Assembly: GCF_900109925.1 (NCBI RefSeq)
Contig: NZ_FOBW01000001.1
Coordinates: 1-64,000 of the forward strand
Source of the DNA: Mesobacillus persicus
GTDB taxonomy: Bacteria; Bacillota; Bacilli; Bacillales; Cytobacillaceae
Direction: 5' to 3'
Length of the DNA stretch: 64,000 nt
Position 1 is the first letter of the stretch; every line of letters starts with the position of its first letter. Below the pieces are notes generated by a model, which was given only the letters and a program-made list of their open reading frames with translations, made no database searches and was not told the DNA's origin. Shown here piece by piece: positions 35,016-43,768 of the stretch. The translations under genes were made by a program, and so were the position numbers.

Positions 35016-35225
35016 ATGGAAAAGGAAACTTTGGCACTGCACGAAACACTCGAAGCCCATGAAATTTTAAATTTTAAAACGGTTTGCTTGCTAAGGTCCA
35101 AATTAATGCAAGGAATTTGTTTTGATAATGATTTAAAAGCTTTGATGGAAAAAGATGTTCAACAATCTATTAAGGATATAAATGAGCTAGTTGGCTATTA
35201 CAAACAAAACGAATTACTACACTAA
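35016..35225 (+). CDS. Small CotF-associated spore protein (YraG type)
   Basis: A 69-residue helical protein starting MEKETLALHETLEAHEIL. The ATG at 35016 has GGAGGTGG 5-6 nt upstream; the frame opens earlier without a site. It is followed by a CotF-like gene and adhB, the order known as yraG-yraF-adhB in B. subtilis, which supports a spore-coat assignment. It is a paralog of the 34655-34861 gene. Confidence 0.82.
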   Translation: MEKETLALHETLEAHEILNFKTVCLLRSKLMQGICFDNDLKALMEKDVQQSIKDINELVGYYKQNELLH

Positions 35226-35246
35226 TGATTTCGGAGGTGATAAAAC

Positions 35247-35606
35247 ATGAAAGATTACTTAGATCCGAGAAATGCAGAAGGGATGCCAAACCTAGCTGAT
35301 TCTGCATTCGCTATGGACTTTTTATTAACAGTTAAAAACGGAATACGTAATTATAGTTTTGCCCTCACTGAAACAGCTAGTCCTGAACTAAGGAAGGTAC
35401 TAACGAGACAAATGGAGGCTGCAATGGATTTACATGGTGAGATTGCAGATTTAATGATTGAAAAGGGATGGTTAAATCCTAATGATTTTAAGGCGCAATA
35501 TGAGGTGGATTTAAAGGCAGCAGAGACGGCCGTTCAAATTGCCGAGTTAAATTTATATCCGAACGATACAGACCGAAGAGGTATGTTCGCTACACCAGAT
35601 AAATAA
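35247..35606 (+). CDS. CotF-like spore coat protein (YraF type)
   Basis: A 119-residue CotF-domain protein: DSAFAMDFLLTVKNGIRNYSFALTETASPEL, then MDLHGEIADLMIEKGWLNP, with a hydrophilic tail ending RRGMFATPDK that the divergent paralog lacks. TCGGAGGTGAT precedes the ATG. It is 21 nt after the small partner gene and 16 nt before adhB. Confidence 0.86.
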   Translation: MKDYLDPRNAEGMPNLADSAFAMDFLLTVKNGIRNYSFALTETASPELRKVLTRQMEAAMDLHGEIADLMIEKGWLNPNDFKAQYEVDLKAAETAVQIAELNLYPNDTDRRGMFATPDK

Positions 35607-35622
35607 AAGGAGGGATGCACTA

Positions 35623-36762
35623 GTGAAAGCTGTAACGTACCAAGGCATTAAAAACATAGAAGTCAGAGAGGTTAAGACTCCTGATATAAAAAATGCGGAT
35701 GATATTATTGTGAAAGTCACTACATCAGCAATCTGTGGTTCTGATTTGCATCTGATACATGGGATGATTCCTAACTCACCTACAGATTTCGTCATTGGTC
35801 ATGAACCGTTAGGAATTGTTGAAGAAGTAGGTCCAGAAGTAACTAAAGTCAAAAAGGGAGACCGTGTAATTATTCCGTTCCAAGCGGCTTGTGGACACTG
35901 CTGGTACTGTAACCATGATCTGACGAGTCAGTGTGACAATTCAAACCCTCATGGGGAAATGGGCGGATTTTTTGGTTATTCGGAAACAACAGGAGGCATC
36001 GCTGGTGGACAGGCCGAATATTTGCGTGTCCCTTATGGCAACTTTACGCCATTTAAAATTCCCGAGGATTGTGAAGTTGAGGATGAAAAGCTGGTTCTAC
36101 TCGCTGATGCAGCAGGTACCGCCTATTGGAGTGTGGAACATTCGGGGGTAAAAGAAGGGGATACGGTGGTCATACTTGGCTGTGGACCAATAGGCCTTTT
36201 GGCGCAAAAGTTTGCTTGGTTAAAAGGAGCGAAACGGGTAATTGCCGTTGATTACATTGATTACCGTCTCCAACATGCTAAACGGACCAATAAAGTTGAA
36301 ATCATTAATTTTGAACAGCATCAAAACACAGGAGAATATATTAAGGAAATCACTCAAGGTGGAGCAGATATCGTAATCGATGCAGTTGGTATGGATGGAA
36401 AATTCACCCCGATGGAATTTCTAGCCACGGGTATAAAAATGCAAGGTGGTGCAATGGGAGCACTTGTTATCGCTAGTCAGGCCGTTCGTAAAGGGGGAAC
36501 GATTCAGGTAACGGGCGTTTATGGTGGGAGATATAATGCCTTTCCGCTAGGAGATATCTTTCAACGGAACGTTGATTTAAAGACAGGACAAGCTCCAGTT
36601 ATTCCTTATATGCCAATTCTTTATGATTTAGCTAATAAAGGTACTGTAGACATGGCAGACATAATTACCCATGTCCTTCCATTAGATCAAGCAAAACATG
36701 GGTATGAAGTCTTTGATACGAAAACCGAGGATTGTATAAAAGTGGTTTTGAAACCACATTAA
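35623..36762 (+). CDS. adhB: Zinc-dependent alcohol dehydrogenase AdhB-like
   Basis: A 379-residue medium-chain dehydrogenase. The catalytic-zinc region is CGSDLHLIHGM with GHEPLGIVEEVG; structural-zinc cysteines are in CGHCWYCNHDLTSQC; the nucleotide site is VVILGCGPIGLLA. It is of the class related to glutathione-independent formaldehyde dehydrogenases. The GTG start has AAAGGAGG upstream. Placement after coat genes matches the B. subtilis adhB locus and suggests expression during sporulation. Confidence 0.88.
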   Translation: MKAVTYQGIKNIEVREVKTPDIKNADDIIVKVTTSAICGSDLHLIHGMIPNSPTDFVIGHEPLGIVEEVGPEVTKVKKGDRVIIPFQAACGHCWYCNHDLTSQCDNSNPHGEMGGFFGYSETTGGIAGGQAEYLRVPYGNFTPFKIPEDCEVEDEKLVLLADAAGTAYWSVEHSGVKEGDTVVILGCGPIGLLAQKFAWLKGAKRVIAVDYIDYRLQHAKRTNKVEIINFEQHQNTGEYIKEITQGGADIVIDAVGMDGKFTPMEFLATGIKMQGGAMGALVIASQAVRKGGTIQVTGVYGGRYNAFPLGDIFQRNVDLKTGQAPVIPYMPILYDLANKGTVDMADIITHVLPLDQAKHGYEVFDTKTEDCIKVVLKPH

Positions 36763-36836
36763 AAAAGGGTGTTTCCGTAAAAATTGGGTATTAAATCCTA
36801 AAGGCGAAGCAGATGTTCTTATTAGGTTCATAAAAC

Positions 36837-36885
36837 AAAAAAAGAACTGCTTACTTAATAATAAAGAGTAAGCAGTTCTTTTTTT
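36837..36885. terminator. Bidirectional terminator between adhB and yetF-type gene
   Basis: A long perfect stem, AAAAAAAGAACTGCTTACT with AGTAAGCAGTTCTTTTTTT, works on both strands and overlaps the 3' end of the YetF-type gene. Confidence 0.93.
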
Positions 36886-37582
36886 AATGTAATAAGTTCT
36901 GTTTACTGTCAGTGAAAAGTGTACCATCCTGCTGGACTTCTGCATAAAAAACATCAGAAACGGAGTTTACACCTGCTTGTTGTAATTGTTGTTCTAACCA
37001 TTTTTCATCAAGGTTTAGTTTGGATAAGTTATTTGTTAAAATCCTACCATCAGTAACTACCTCAGTTGGAATTGGAACAGCCTTTTTAGTCGAACTTACC
37101 TTATTCATATCACTCTTTGTAAGTGGTTGCCTGGGTTCCTTTGGCATCACCGATAGCTTCCCATTTGTTTCGAAAATTGCATAATCGACATCAGCTACTG
37201 AAAAAATACTGTTTTGTCTTAACATCGCTTTCAGTGAGTCAATATCTAGTCGGCTTTTACCTAGAGCCCGCTCAACAATCTTTCCTTCTTTGATGACTGT
37301 AATGGGGTCACCGGTAATAACCTTTCGAGCTTTTTTGGATTTGATATCAATATAATCCATTAAAAGAGTGAAAGCTGACCAGCCTACTAAAGCTAGTACT
37401 CCATTTTGAATGCTCAGATTTTGATTCACAACAAGATTCGCCGCAATGGAACCAATTGCAATTGCAGAAACGAAATTAAAAAACGTCATTTGACTAATTT
37501 CTTTTCTTCCTAGAGATCTTGTTAGGAAAAATAACACAATAAAGCCTATAGCAATACGAATAATTAGTTCAGGAATATCCAT
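36884..37582 (-). CDS. YetF-type (DUF421) membrane protein, second full-length copy
   Basis: A 232-residue protein with three N-terminal membrane segments, GRKEISQMTFFNFVSAIAIGS, GDPITVIKEGKIVERALGKSR and C-terminal AEVQQDGTLF. It is a clear paralog of the product at 19256-19948, with the same domain layout. GGATGGTG stands before the ATG. It is a single gene with its own terminator. Confidence 0.88.
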   Translation of the reverse strand: MDIPELIIRIAIGFIVLFFLTRSLGRKEISQMTFFNFVSAIAIGSIAANLVVNQNLSIQNGVLALVGWSAFTLLMDYIDIKSKKARKVITGDPITVIKEGKIVERALGKSRLDIDSLKAMLRQNSIFSVADVDYAIFETNGKLSVMPKEPRQPLTKSDMNKVSSTKKAVPIPTEVVTDGRILTNNLSKLNLDEKWLEQQLQQAGVNSVSDVFYAEVQQDGTLFTDSKQNLLH

Positions 37583-37761
37583 TATGCACCATCCTTTTTA
37601 GTTTCCAACATATGTTATTTATTTGTTGACTAAAGGCATTTTATTCACAAATGATGAGAGGAAATGGATAATTTACCACCGAGTATTGGTCACTTGAGCC
37701 CAAACATAAAATAGACAAATTACATAATTTAATAGTGATTTAAAACCATGGAGGTGTAGTT

Positions 37762-37905
37762 ATGAGTGGAGTGAAAGGTGGATACGGAGCAGGATTTGCT
37801 TTGCTTGTAGTCTTATTTATTCTTCTAATCGTCGTTGGTGCCGGAGGATATGCTGGTGGTGGAGGATACGGATATGGTCCAGGATATGGTTATGGAGTTT
37901 GGTAA
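37762..37905 (+). CDS. YjcZ-family sporulation mini-protein
   Basis: A 47-residue protein: MSGVKGGYGAGFALLVVLFI begins it, a hydrophobic membrane segment follows, and the tail is Gly/Tyr-rich (GGGGYGYGPGYGYG). This is the YjcZ/SscA-like family of spore-former mini-proteins, linked in B. subtilis to spore assembly. GGAGGTG precedes the ATG. A CATAATTTA box at 37723-37731 could be a sigma K -10. A terminator follows directly. Confidence 0.88.
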   Translation: MSGVKGGYGAGFALLVVLFILLIVVGAGGYAGGGGYGYGPGYGYGVW

Positions 37906-37916
37906 ACTATGAACGT

Positions 37917-37948
37917 AAAAAGCAAGCTTCGCCTAGAAGCTTGCTTTT
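37917..37948. terminator. Terminator after the YjcZ-type gene
   Basis: AAAAGCAAGCTT and AAGCTTGCTTTT pair around a 7-nt loop between converging genes; both strands have T runs. Confidence 0.9.
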
Positions 37949-37959
37949 GAATTTATGGA

Positions 37960-38796
37960 TTAATGGACCTCTACTTCGAGGAATTTCTTCAACGTAAGTT
38001 GCAGTGTCCCTCTTGTCTCCACATTTTCTCTAAAGGAAATACCTGAGTGGATCATATTCTTGACTAACTCAGGGCGTAATCCCGTAAGGACTGACTCACA
38101 CCCCATCATTGAAATTCCATTTAGGATTTTTTGAAAATGGTCAATAATATTTTTCTCCATTGTAACGATACCCGAAAGGTCAATAATCAGGGTTTGAACC
38201 TTTAAATCGGCGATTTCCATTAGTACTTTCTCTTCAATTGTCTTAATTCGATAAGAATCTATCATTCCGATTAAAGGCAAAACAGATACATTTGAACTGA
38301 CTGGAATAATCGGAACTGATAAATGTTCAACTAATTTTCTTTGTTCACTAATTAACTCATCTTTGTAATGAGAATAACTCAGAAAAAAATTATTTAGAAA
38401 CTGATCAATTTGATCGTTGATTCGTTTTTCTTGGGTATAAAACCGATCAAGATCGTTCGACTTATTGGTTAAACGATCGAACTGGTATAGGAAATACCAC
38501 AGTGTACGCCTAATGGCTTGAACCCATTCTAATTTGAAGGCGAGTGTAAGCGAATGCTTCGCCCAAACAATCCCTTCTTGTTCAGCGAACTTGACAAGTT
38601 CATCCTCTTTTTGTTCAACAGCGTATAATACTAATTTTTGGGCATTGGCTAAGAGGTCAATATTACCGGTTTTCAATATATCTTTTATTTTGGATGCTAC
38701 ATTAACTGCTTCAGATAAGAGTTTTTTCTCAAAGCTGGGTTTATTATCGACGATAAATTCTGTTATATAATCCCTCGAGTTAAAAGTTAAGTCCAC
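37960..38796 (-). CDS. RsbR-type stressosome paralog (STAS domain)
   Basis: A protein of about 278 residues: an N-terminal non-haem globin-like helical sensor (about residues 1-140) and a C-terminal STAS domain from about 155, beginning SVLPLIGMIDSYR and LIIDLSGIVTMEK. In RsbRA the residues phosphorylated by RsbT are the Thr in DIDT and in VVDTM. Here the first is Ser and the second is replaced (TMEK). The GTG at 38796 is chosen because AGAGGTGA lies 5 nt ahead; an ATG at 38817 has no site. It may be a sensor subunit of a stressosome. Confidence 0.82.
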   Translation of the reverse strand: MDLTFNSRDYITEFIVDNKPSFEKKLLSEAVNVASKIKDILKTGNIDLLANAQKLVLYAVEQKEDELVKFAEQEGIVWAKHSLTLAFKLEWVQAIRRTLWYFLYQFDRLTNKSNDLDRFYTQEKRINDQIDQFLNNFFLSYSHYKDELISEQRKLVEHLSVPIIPVSSNVSVLPLIGMIDSYRIKTIEEKVLMEIADLKVQTLIIDLSGIVTMEKNIIDHFQKILNGISMMGCESVLTGLRPELVKNMIHSGISFRENVETRGTLQLTLKKFLEVEVH

Positions 38797-38856
38797 AAAG
38801 GTCACCTCTTTTACCATTTCTTGTAAAAATCAATATCGAACACCTTTTGTTTTTAG

Positions 38857-38882
38857 AGCTCTGTTAATGGACATTGTTGATT
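38857..38882. repeat. Relic end of the 165-bp dispersed element
   Basis: AGCTCTGTTAATGGACATTG and the next six bases match the left end of the element at 61130-61155 with three mismatches in 26. The rest of the element is absent, so this is a solo end or a decayed copy. Confidence 0.6.
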
Positions 38883-38915
38883 TTACTAACCAAAAGGGGA
38901 TGGAGCAAAAACAAC

Positions 38916-39014
38916 ATGATAGAAAACAGAAGTCCTTTACAAGGAATTATTTCCACAATTGGGATTTTACACTATGAATATAGTGGAAAGCAATGTGATT
39001 TAACAAAAAAATGA
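38916..39014 (+). CDS. Possible 32-residue small protein
   Basis: A small frame beginning MIENRSPLQGIISTIGILHY and ending CDLTKK. GGAG stands 10 nt before the ATG, with AAAGGGGAT just upstream. It has one Cys and no clear domain. It lies alone between divergent minus-strand genes. Translation is plausible from the site but unsupported otherwise. Confidence 0.35.
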   Translation: MIENRSPLQGIISTIGILHYEYSGKQCDLTKK

Positions 39015-39038
39015 CATTTATCCTAGTAGATTCTAAGT

Positions 39039-39863
39039 TTAGTGCTGGTATAGATATCTATTCAAATGACTGATTAGTTCATTTGCAAATAAACTGGGAT
39101 TATCCAACATCGAATAGTGTCCACTGTTTGGAAGAATTTTTAGTTGAGAACCTGGAATGGTTTTGTGTAAAAGCAAGCCCCAGTATGGAACTAGATAACG
39201 ATCATGTTGGCCCCATATTAGAGTGGTTGGAAAGGGTAAACTTGTTAATTTTGGCACAAGCCATTCCGTTTGGCTGTGGTGGAGGGCCAGTGATGCTTGT
39301 TGGAGGTGCTTGGGTCCATCAGGGTATGAAAATGGGGCGACAAAATTTTCAATTATTTTTGGTGTTAATACTTGTGGGTAATAGAGACCTTCCCGAAGCA
39401 TACGTTCTATAAATAATGGAGAGGGTTCAAATTCAAAGGCAATCGGCCAGCGAATAGAGACAACTTTTGGCAAAGGCCAGTTGGCAAATGCAACTCCATC
39501 TGCAATCACCATACTTTTCATAACCTGAGGATAGGAAACAGCGATATTCTGAACAACCCCACCACCTAAGTCGTGTCCGACAAAATGGGCTTTAGGTATA
39601 CCAAGTTTATTTAGGAGTTGAACAACGTAATCAGCTTGTTTAGGTAAAGTTAATTCCGAGGCGCTGGCGCGGTCAGACTTTCCATAACCAATCATATCAA
39701 CCGCAATGAGTTTGAACTTCCCGTGCAAGAAAGGAATCACTTGGTCCCATAAATGAGAGTTAGTTGGAATTCCATGTATAAAAACAACTACATTATTTGA
39801 TGGCGCGTCATAAAAACGATAATTCATCTGGAAATTTCCGACCTGCATTTTATATTCCGGCAA
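39039..39863 (-). CDS. Alpha/beta hydrolase with an aspartate nucleophile
   Basis: A 274-residue alpha/beta hydrolase. It has oxyanion region VVVFIHGIPTNSHLWDQV, nucleophile elbow VGHDLGGGV with Asp in place of Ser, acid region IWGQHDRYLVP and catalytic His in NSGHYSML. Asp at the elbow is the mark of haloalkane dehalogenases, epoxide hydrolases and fluoroacetate dehalogenases. Substrate unknown. The start is a TTG at 39863 with AAGGAG about 10 nt ahead. It is a single gene. Confidence 0.85.
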   Translation of the reverse strand: MPEYKMQVGNFQMNYRFYDAPSNNVVVFIHGIPTNSHLWDQVIPFLHGKFKLIAVDMIGYGKSDRASASELTLPKQADYVVQLLNKLGIPKAHFVGHDLGGGVVQNIAVSYPQVMKSMVIADGVAFANWPLPKVVSIRWPIAFEFEPSPLFIERMLREGLYYPQVLTPKIIENFVAPFSYPDGPKHLQQASLALHHSQTEWLVPKLTSLPFPTTLIWGQHDRYLVPYWGLLLHKTIPGSQLKILPNSGHYSMLDNPSLFANELISHLNRYLYQH

Positions 39864-39984
39864 AATACACTCACTCCTTAAAATTTGTACTGTAATCAGA
39901 GTAAATGGTATGCAATTAGTGCTAATATATTGCCTGTCAGTGTAGGTAGAGAGAATATTTTCGGTATGCTTTGTACCCGCATAT

Positions 39985-40020
39985 AAAAAAGCAAGCCCCT
40001 ATATCTAGAAGCTTGCTTTG
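39985..40020 (-). terminator. Terminator of the minus-strand YjcZ-type gene
   Basis: AAAGCAAGC (39988-39996) pairs with GCTTGCTTT (40011-40019); on the minus strand it ends in a T run. The arm sequence resembles the terminator at 37917. Confidence 0.85.
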
Positions 40021-40040
40021 ATATTCTATCGTTTTATATT

Positions 40041-40139
40041 CTAAAATGTGAAATATCCGCTAGCCCCTACGATGATTAACAGAATGAAAAGCACCACGAT
40101 AAGGGCGAAACCTGTACCTGCATATCCTGTTCCGCTCAT
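40041..40139 (-). CDS. YjcZ-family sporulation mini-protein, short form
   Basis: A 32-residue protein: MSGTGYAGTGFALIVVLFIL, then a continued hydrophobic stretch and the end GASGYFTF. It was read on the complement strand; GGAGGTGATTACGA precedes the ATG at 40139. It shares the start and membrane segment with the product at 37762-37905 but lacks its Gly/Tyr tail. The family is confined to spore formers. Confidence 0.88.
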   Translation of the reverse strand: MSGTGYAGTGFALIVVLFILLIIVGASGYFTF

Positions 40140-40369
40140 TCGTAATCACCTCCTAACTTTCTACACTACATACTCTATGCAGTTAACGGAATTGCGTTCA
40201 TGTATTCCTACCCTTTGAAACTTTTAATTTTTATTTAGAGCTTATCCCGATTAGTTGGGGGGCAATTGGTGAGGGATCAACTAGAAAAAGGCTGGTAATT
40301 GTCGAAATTTGTTGGCAGATTTTGTATGTTAACCTATTGTAATAATTTTCATAATAATATATAAATTAA

Positions 40370-40389
40370 GTTAGTAAGTATTCACTAAC
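40370..40389 (+). promoter_or_regulatory. Likely TetR-type operator ahead of the P450 locus
   Basis: GTTAGT and ACTAAC are perfect inverted half-sites separated by 8 nt, lying 19 nt before the TetR-family start codon. The layout TTAGTnnnTnnnnACTAA is common for TetR-family operators, so autoregulation of the TetR-P450 pair is likely. Confidence 0.6.
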
Positions 40390-40407
40390 CGAAAGAGTGG
40401 GGTTGCG

Positions 40408-40995
40408 ATGGGAGCGAAAACAGACACGAAGAAAAAAATCATTCAGAAGGCGCGAAAGCTGTTTGCCGAACGAGGGTTTAGTGGCGCGACTACGGCTGAA
40501 ATTGCTCGTCGTGTTGGAGTATCCGAAGCAGCTCTTTATAAGCATTTTAAGAGCAAGAAAGAGATTTTTCTAGCTTGCATCACTCCTTCTGTCCATGTGA
40601 AATTGGATGAAAATAAAGAACCTGATGTTCAGGATATTATTCAAGCTAGAATGGATCTAGTTCGTAACAATCTGGACAGCTTTAATATTCTTTTTCGAGA
40701 GTCACCCTACCATCCCGAGCTTGCGAAAATGTTTTTAGATCAAGTCTACGCACAAGATCAGAATATGAAGCAACTGATGAGCAAGGTCTCAGACGGGAAT
40801 TTAACTACTGCCCAATCCCTTCTTTACGAAATTGCGATAACGAGTGCAATCTGGGCAATCCTTAACTTTGAGAAAATACAGGAGCAGGTCACATCTGAGC
40901 CTTCAGAGAAAATGACTTTTGGAAATGTGGCAGAAGAAATTGCCGGATTCGTTTTAAATGGTGTGTCAGGAAAACAGGAAATCAATAATGGGTAA
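40408..40995 (+). CDS. TetR/AcrR-family regulator of the P450 gene (FatR-like)
   Basis: A 195-residue regulator with an N-terminal helix-turn-helix, ERGFSGATTAEIARRVGVSEAALYKHFKSKKEIF, and a helical ligand-binding domain. It lies 91 nt upstream of the CYP102-type gene in the same direction, the arrangement of fatR-cypB in B. subtilis, where the repressor responds to fatty acids. AAAGAGTGGGG precedes the ATG. The operator candidate at 40370-40389 supports self-control. Confidence 0.88.
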   Translation: MGAKTDTKKKIIQKARKLFAERGFSGATTAEIARRVGVSEAALYKHFKSKKEIFLACITPSVHVKLDENKEPDVQDIIQARMDLVRNNLDSFNILFRESPYHPELAKMFLDQVYAQDQNMKQLMSKVSDGNLTTAQSLLYEIAITSAIWAILNFEKIQEQVTSEPSEKMTFGNVAEEIAGFVLNGVSGKQEINNG

Positions 40996-41086
40996 AAAGA
41001 TTTGGCTTATGCTTATCGGAGTTTATAAAAAATAACTCGGTGAGGGCCTTTCTTTAGATATAAAAATATGTTTGGGGGAAATTTTT

Positions 41087-43606
41087 ATGGAGAAGCTCAT
41101 GCGACTTCCACAGCCGAAAACGTTTGGGCCGCTTGGCAACGTGCCTTTAATTGACAAAGATGCGCCAACCTTATCATTATGCAAGCTGGCAGAGGAGTAT
41201 GGCCCCATTTTCCGAATGGAGTTTTTTGGGGGATTTTCAACGATTTTTCTTTCTGGCCACGAATGGGTAGCTGAAGTATGCAATGATTCGAATTTTGACA
41301 AGAGTCTTGCCGGCGGCTTGCATTTTGTTCGTGCCTTTGCGGGAGATGGCCTGTTTACAGGGAAGACACCGGAACCAAATTGGCAAAAAGCTCATAACAT
41401 CCTTGTTCCTTCTTTTAGCCAGCAAGCGATGAAAGGGTATCATTCCATGATGGTCGATATAGCTTTGCAGCTTGTCCAAAAATGGGCACGGCTGGATAAG
41501 AATGAGAGTATTGACGTGCCTGATAATATGACAAGGCTGACCCTAGATACCATTGGTCTATGCGGATTTAACTATCGATTTAATAGTTTTTATCAAGAAT
41601 CCCATAATCCTTTTATTCTAAGTATGGTAAATGCGTTGGATGAAGCGATGCATCAGAGTGTCCGGCTACCAATCCAAAACAAATTATTACTCTCTAAGAA
41701 ACGACAGTTTGAAAGTGACATTCAATCGATGTTTTCGCTTGTTGATAAGTTAATTAAGGAAAGACGGGAAAATGGAGATCAAGGGGAGACGGACCTGCTA
41801 GCTCGTATGTTAAGCGCCAAAGATCCTCAGACTGGGGAACAACTAGACGATGAAAATATTCGCTATCAGATCATTACCTTCCTAATTGCAGGGCATGAAA
41901 CAACAAGTGGACTTTTATCATTCGCTCTTTATCTGATGTTAAAGGACCCAGATGTGATGAAGAAGGCGTATGAAGAAGTCGATTCGACTTTGACTAGTCA
42001 CCTTCCAAGCTATGAACAGGTAACAAAGTTAAAATATATTAGGATGATTTTGAATGAAGCATTACGCCTATATCCAACAGCTCCGCAATTTACACTGTTC
42101 GCCAAGGAGGATACCGTTTTAGGCGGTAAGTATCCGATTAAGAAACGGCAAAATGTTGCGATACTCCTACCTCAGCTTCATCGTGACAAAAATGCGTGGG
42201 GTGAAGATGCTGAAGAGTTCCGTCCAGAGCGGTTTGAGGATCCGAAGAAGGTCCCACACGATGCCTATAAGCCATTTGGAAATGGACAGCGAGCCTGTAT
42301 TGGAATGCAGTTCGCTCTCCACGAAGCAACATTGGTTCTAGGAATGATTCTACAACACTTTGAATTAATTGATCATACAAACTATGAGTTAAAGATAAAA
42401 CAAACAATGACTCTGAAACCAGGCGATTTTACGATGCGCGTCAAATTAAGAGATAAAAAAATCTTAGACCCATTTGCTACAACAACAGTTACGAGCTCGG
42501 CAAAGCCGAAACAGCAGGCTCAGAGCGGCAAACTTATCGGGGTAAATAATCGTCCTTTACTTGTGCTCTATGGTTCTAACATGGGAACAGCAGAGGGAAT
42601 TGCCCGTGAAGTTGCAGACGTTGCTAGTCTACATGGGATTAGAAGTGAGGTTGCAACGCTTGATGATAAAATTGATCAATTACCAACAGACGGTGCCGTT
42701 ATCATAGTCACGTCCTCATATAATGGAAAACCACCAAAAAATGCACGGAAATTTGTCAAGTGGTTGGATACCGTTGAGCCCGGACAGCTAAAAGGAGTTC
42801 AATACGCAGTGTTTGGGGCAGGGGATCGAAACTGGGCAAACACTTATCAAAATGTTCCGAGCTTAATTGATGAGCAACTTGCACTTAAGGGGGCTACAAG
42901 GTTCTCTGTACGAGGTGAGGCGGATGCAAGTGGTGAGTTTGAAAAGCAATTGAAAGCATGGAAAATGCGCCTATGGGAAGAAGCATTACAAGCATTTGAA
43001 TTAAAGTGGGAATCAGATGAAAAGCAGCCCGATAGTGGACTAATTATCGAGTATATCTCGAACCAAGAAAAGACAGTAGAGGACAACACGTTAAATCCTA
43101 ATTTGCATGAGGTTTTAAATATCTCAACATCTGAAGGGATTGAGTTCCAGGAAGGTGATAAAATTGGGGTTTTCCCAAGCAATTCTCCAGAACTTGTTAA
43201 CCGTGTGATAAAACGCTTTAAACTAGAGGGGAAGGAGCAGGTTATTTTAAAAGCTAGCGCGGGTACTTTCGGACACTTCATTTTGGATCGACCTGTGACG
43301 CTTAAGGACATTCTTAAAAATAGGGTGAATCTGCAACAACCTGCAACCCGTAAACAATTACAGGAACTCGCGGTTTATACAGTTTGTCCTCCTCATAAAT
43401 TTGAACTAGAAGCAATAATGGAAGAGGGGATATACGAGAACCGGGTCTTAGAGAAGCAATTATCGATGCTCGACCTTCTAGAAAAATACGAAGCGTGTGA
43501 ACTACCATTCGAACGGTTTTTGGAGCTAGTGCCTCCCCTTAAGCCAACATACTATTCTGTTGCACCTGCAAAACAAACAAGTGATACAGGGTCTGTTTTC
43601 GTGTAA
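41087..43606 (+). CDS. CYP102-type P450-reductase fusion, truncated at the NADPH-binding end
   Basis: An 839-residue relative of P450 BM3, which has about 1049. The haem domain is complete: LFAGDGLFT-like active-site loop, I-helix [18 protein letters not shown] and the haem-ligand Cys404 in [10 protein letters not shown]. The FMN domain (about 485-630) is present with [13 protein letters not shown]. The FAD domain runs to PTYYSVAP, where the conserved Arg of RxYS is Thr, then stops after about 15 further residues. The NADPH-binding module (about 200 residues) is absent, and none of the frames after the stop restores it. The ATG at 41087 has GGGGGAA upstream. Confidence 0.9.
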   Translation: MEKLMRLPQPKTFGPLGNVPLIDKDAPTLSLCKLAEEYGPIFRMEFFGGFSTIFLSGHEWVAEVCNDSNFDKSLAGGLHFVRAFAGDGLFTGKTPEPNWQKAHNILVPSFSQQAMKGYHSMMVDIALQLVQKWARLDKNESIDVPDNMTRLTLDTIGLCGFNYRFNSFYQESHNPFILSMVNALDEAMHQSVRLPIQNKLLLSKKRQFESDIQSMFSLVDKLIKERRENGDQGETDLLARMLSAKDPQTGEQLDDENIRYQIITFLIAGHETTSGLLSFALYLMLKDPDVMKKAYEEVDSTLTSHLPSYEQVTKLKYIRMILNEALRLYPTAPQFTLFAKEDTVLGGKYPIKKRQNVAILLPQLHRDKNAWGEDAEEFRPERFEDPKKVPHDAYKPFGNGQRACIGMQFALHEATLVLGMILQHFELIDHTNYELKIKQTMTLKPGDFTMRVKLRDKKILDPFATTTVTSSAKPKQQAQSGKLIGVNNRPLLVLYGSNMGTAEGIAREVADVASLHGIRSEVATLDDKIDQLPTDGAVIIVTSSYNGKPPKNARKFVKWLDTVEPGQLKGVQYAVFGAGDRNWANTYQNVPSLIDEQLALKGATRFSVRGEADASGEFEKQLKAWKMRLWEEALQAFELKWESDEKQPDSGLIIEYISNQEKTVEDNTLNPNLHEVLNISTSEGIEFQEGDKIGVFPSNSPELVNRVIKRFKLEGKEQVILKASAGTFGHFILDRPVTLKDILKNRVNLQQPATRKQLQELAVYTVCPPHKFELEAIMEEGIYENRVLEKQLSMLDLLEKYEACELPFERFLELVPPLKPTYYSVAPAKQTSDTGSVFV

Positions 43607-43646
43607 GTATTTGGTCCATTAGATAACAGGAAAACGGTCATGTTGT

Positions 43647-43681
43647 GTGTTCCATGAAACTATTCATGGGGCACTTTTTTT
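43647..43681 (+). terminator. Terminator after the truncated P450 gene
   Basis: GTGTTCCATGAA and TTCATGGGGCAC pair imperfectly and are followed by seven T. Confidence 0.7.
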
Positions 43682-43720
43682 GTGCAGTTTCCACCCATCT
43701 GGGGGAATAGTCACAAATAC

Positions 43721-43762
43721 AAAAAAAGCAGAGAGATAGGGTAAAGTCAGTTCTCTCTGCTT
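43721..43762 (-). terminator. Terminator of the GPH symporter gene
   Basis: AAGCAGAGAGA and TCTCTCTGCTT form an 11-bp stem; on the minus strand it is followed by a T run (A at 43721-43727). Confidence 0.85.
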
Positions 43763-43768
43763 CATCGC

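Noticed and set aside
43607-43768. A frameshift remnant of the missing NADPH domain after the P450 gene
   Set aside because: None of the forward frames after the stop resembles the NADPH-binding module; the gap is a terminator region.
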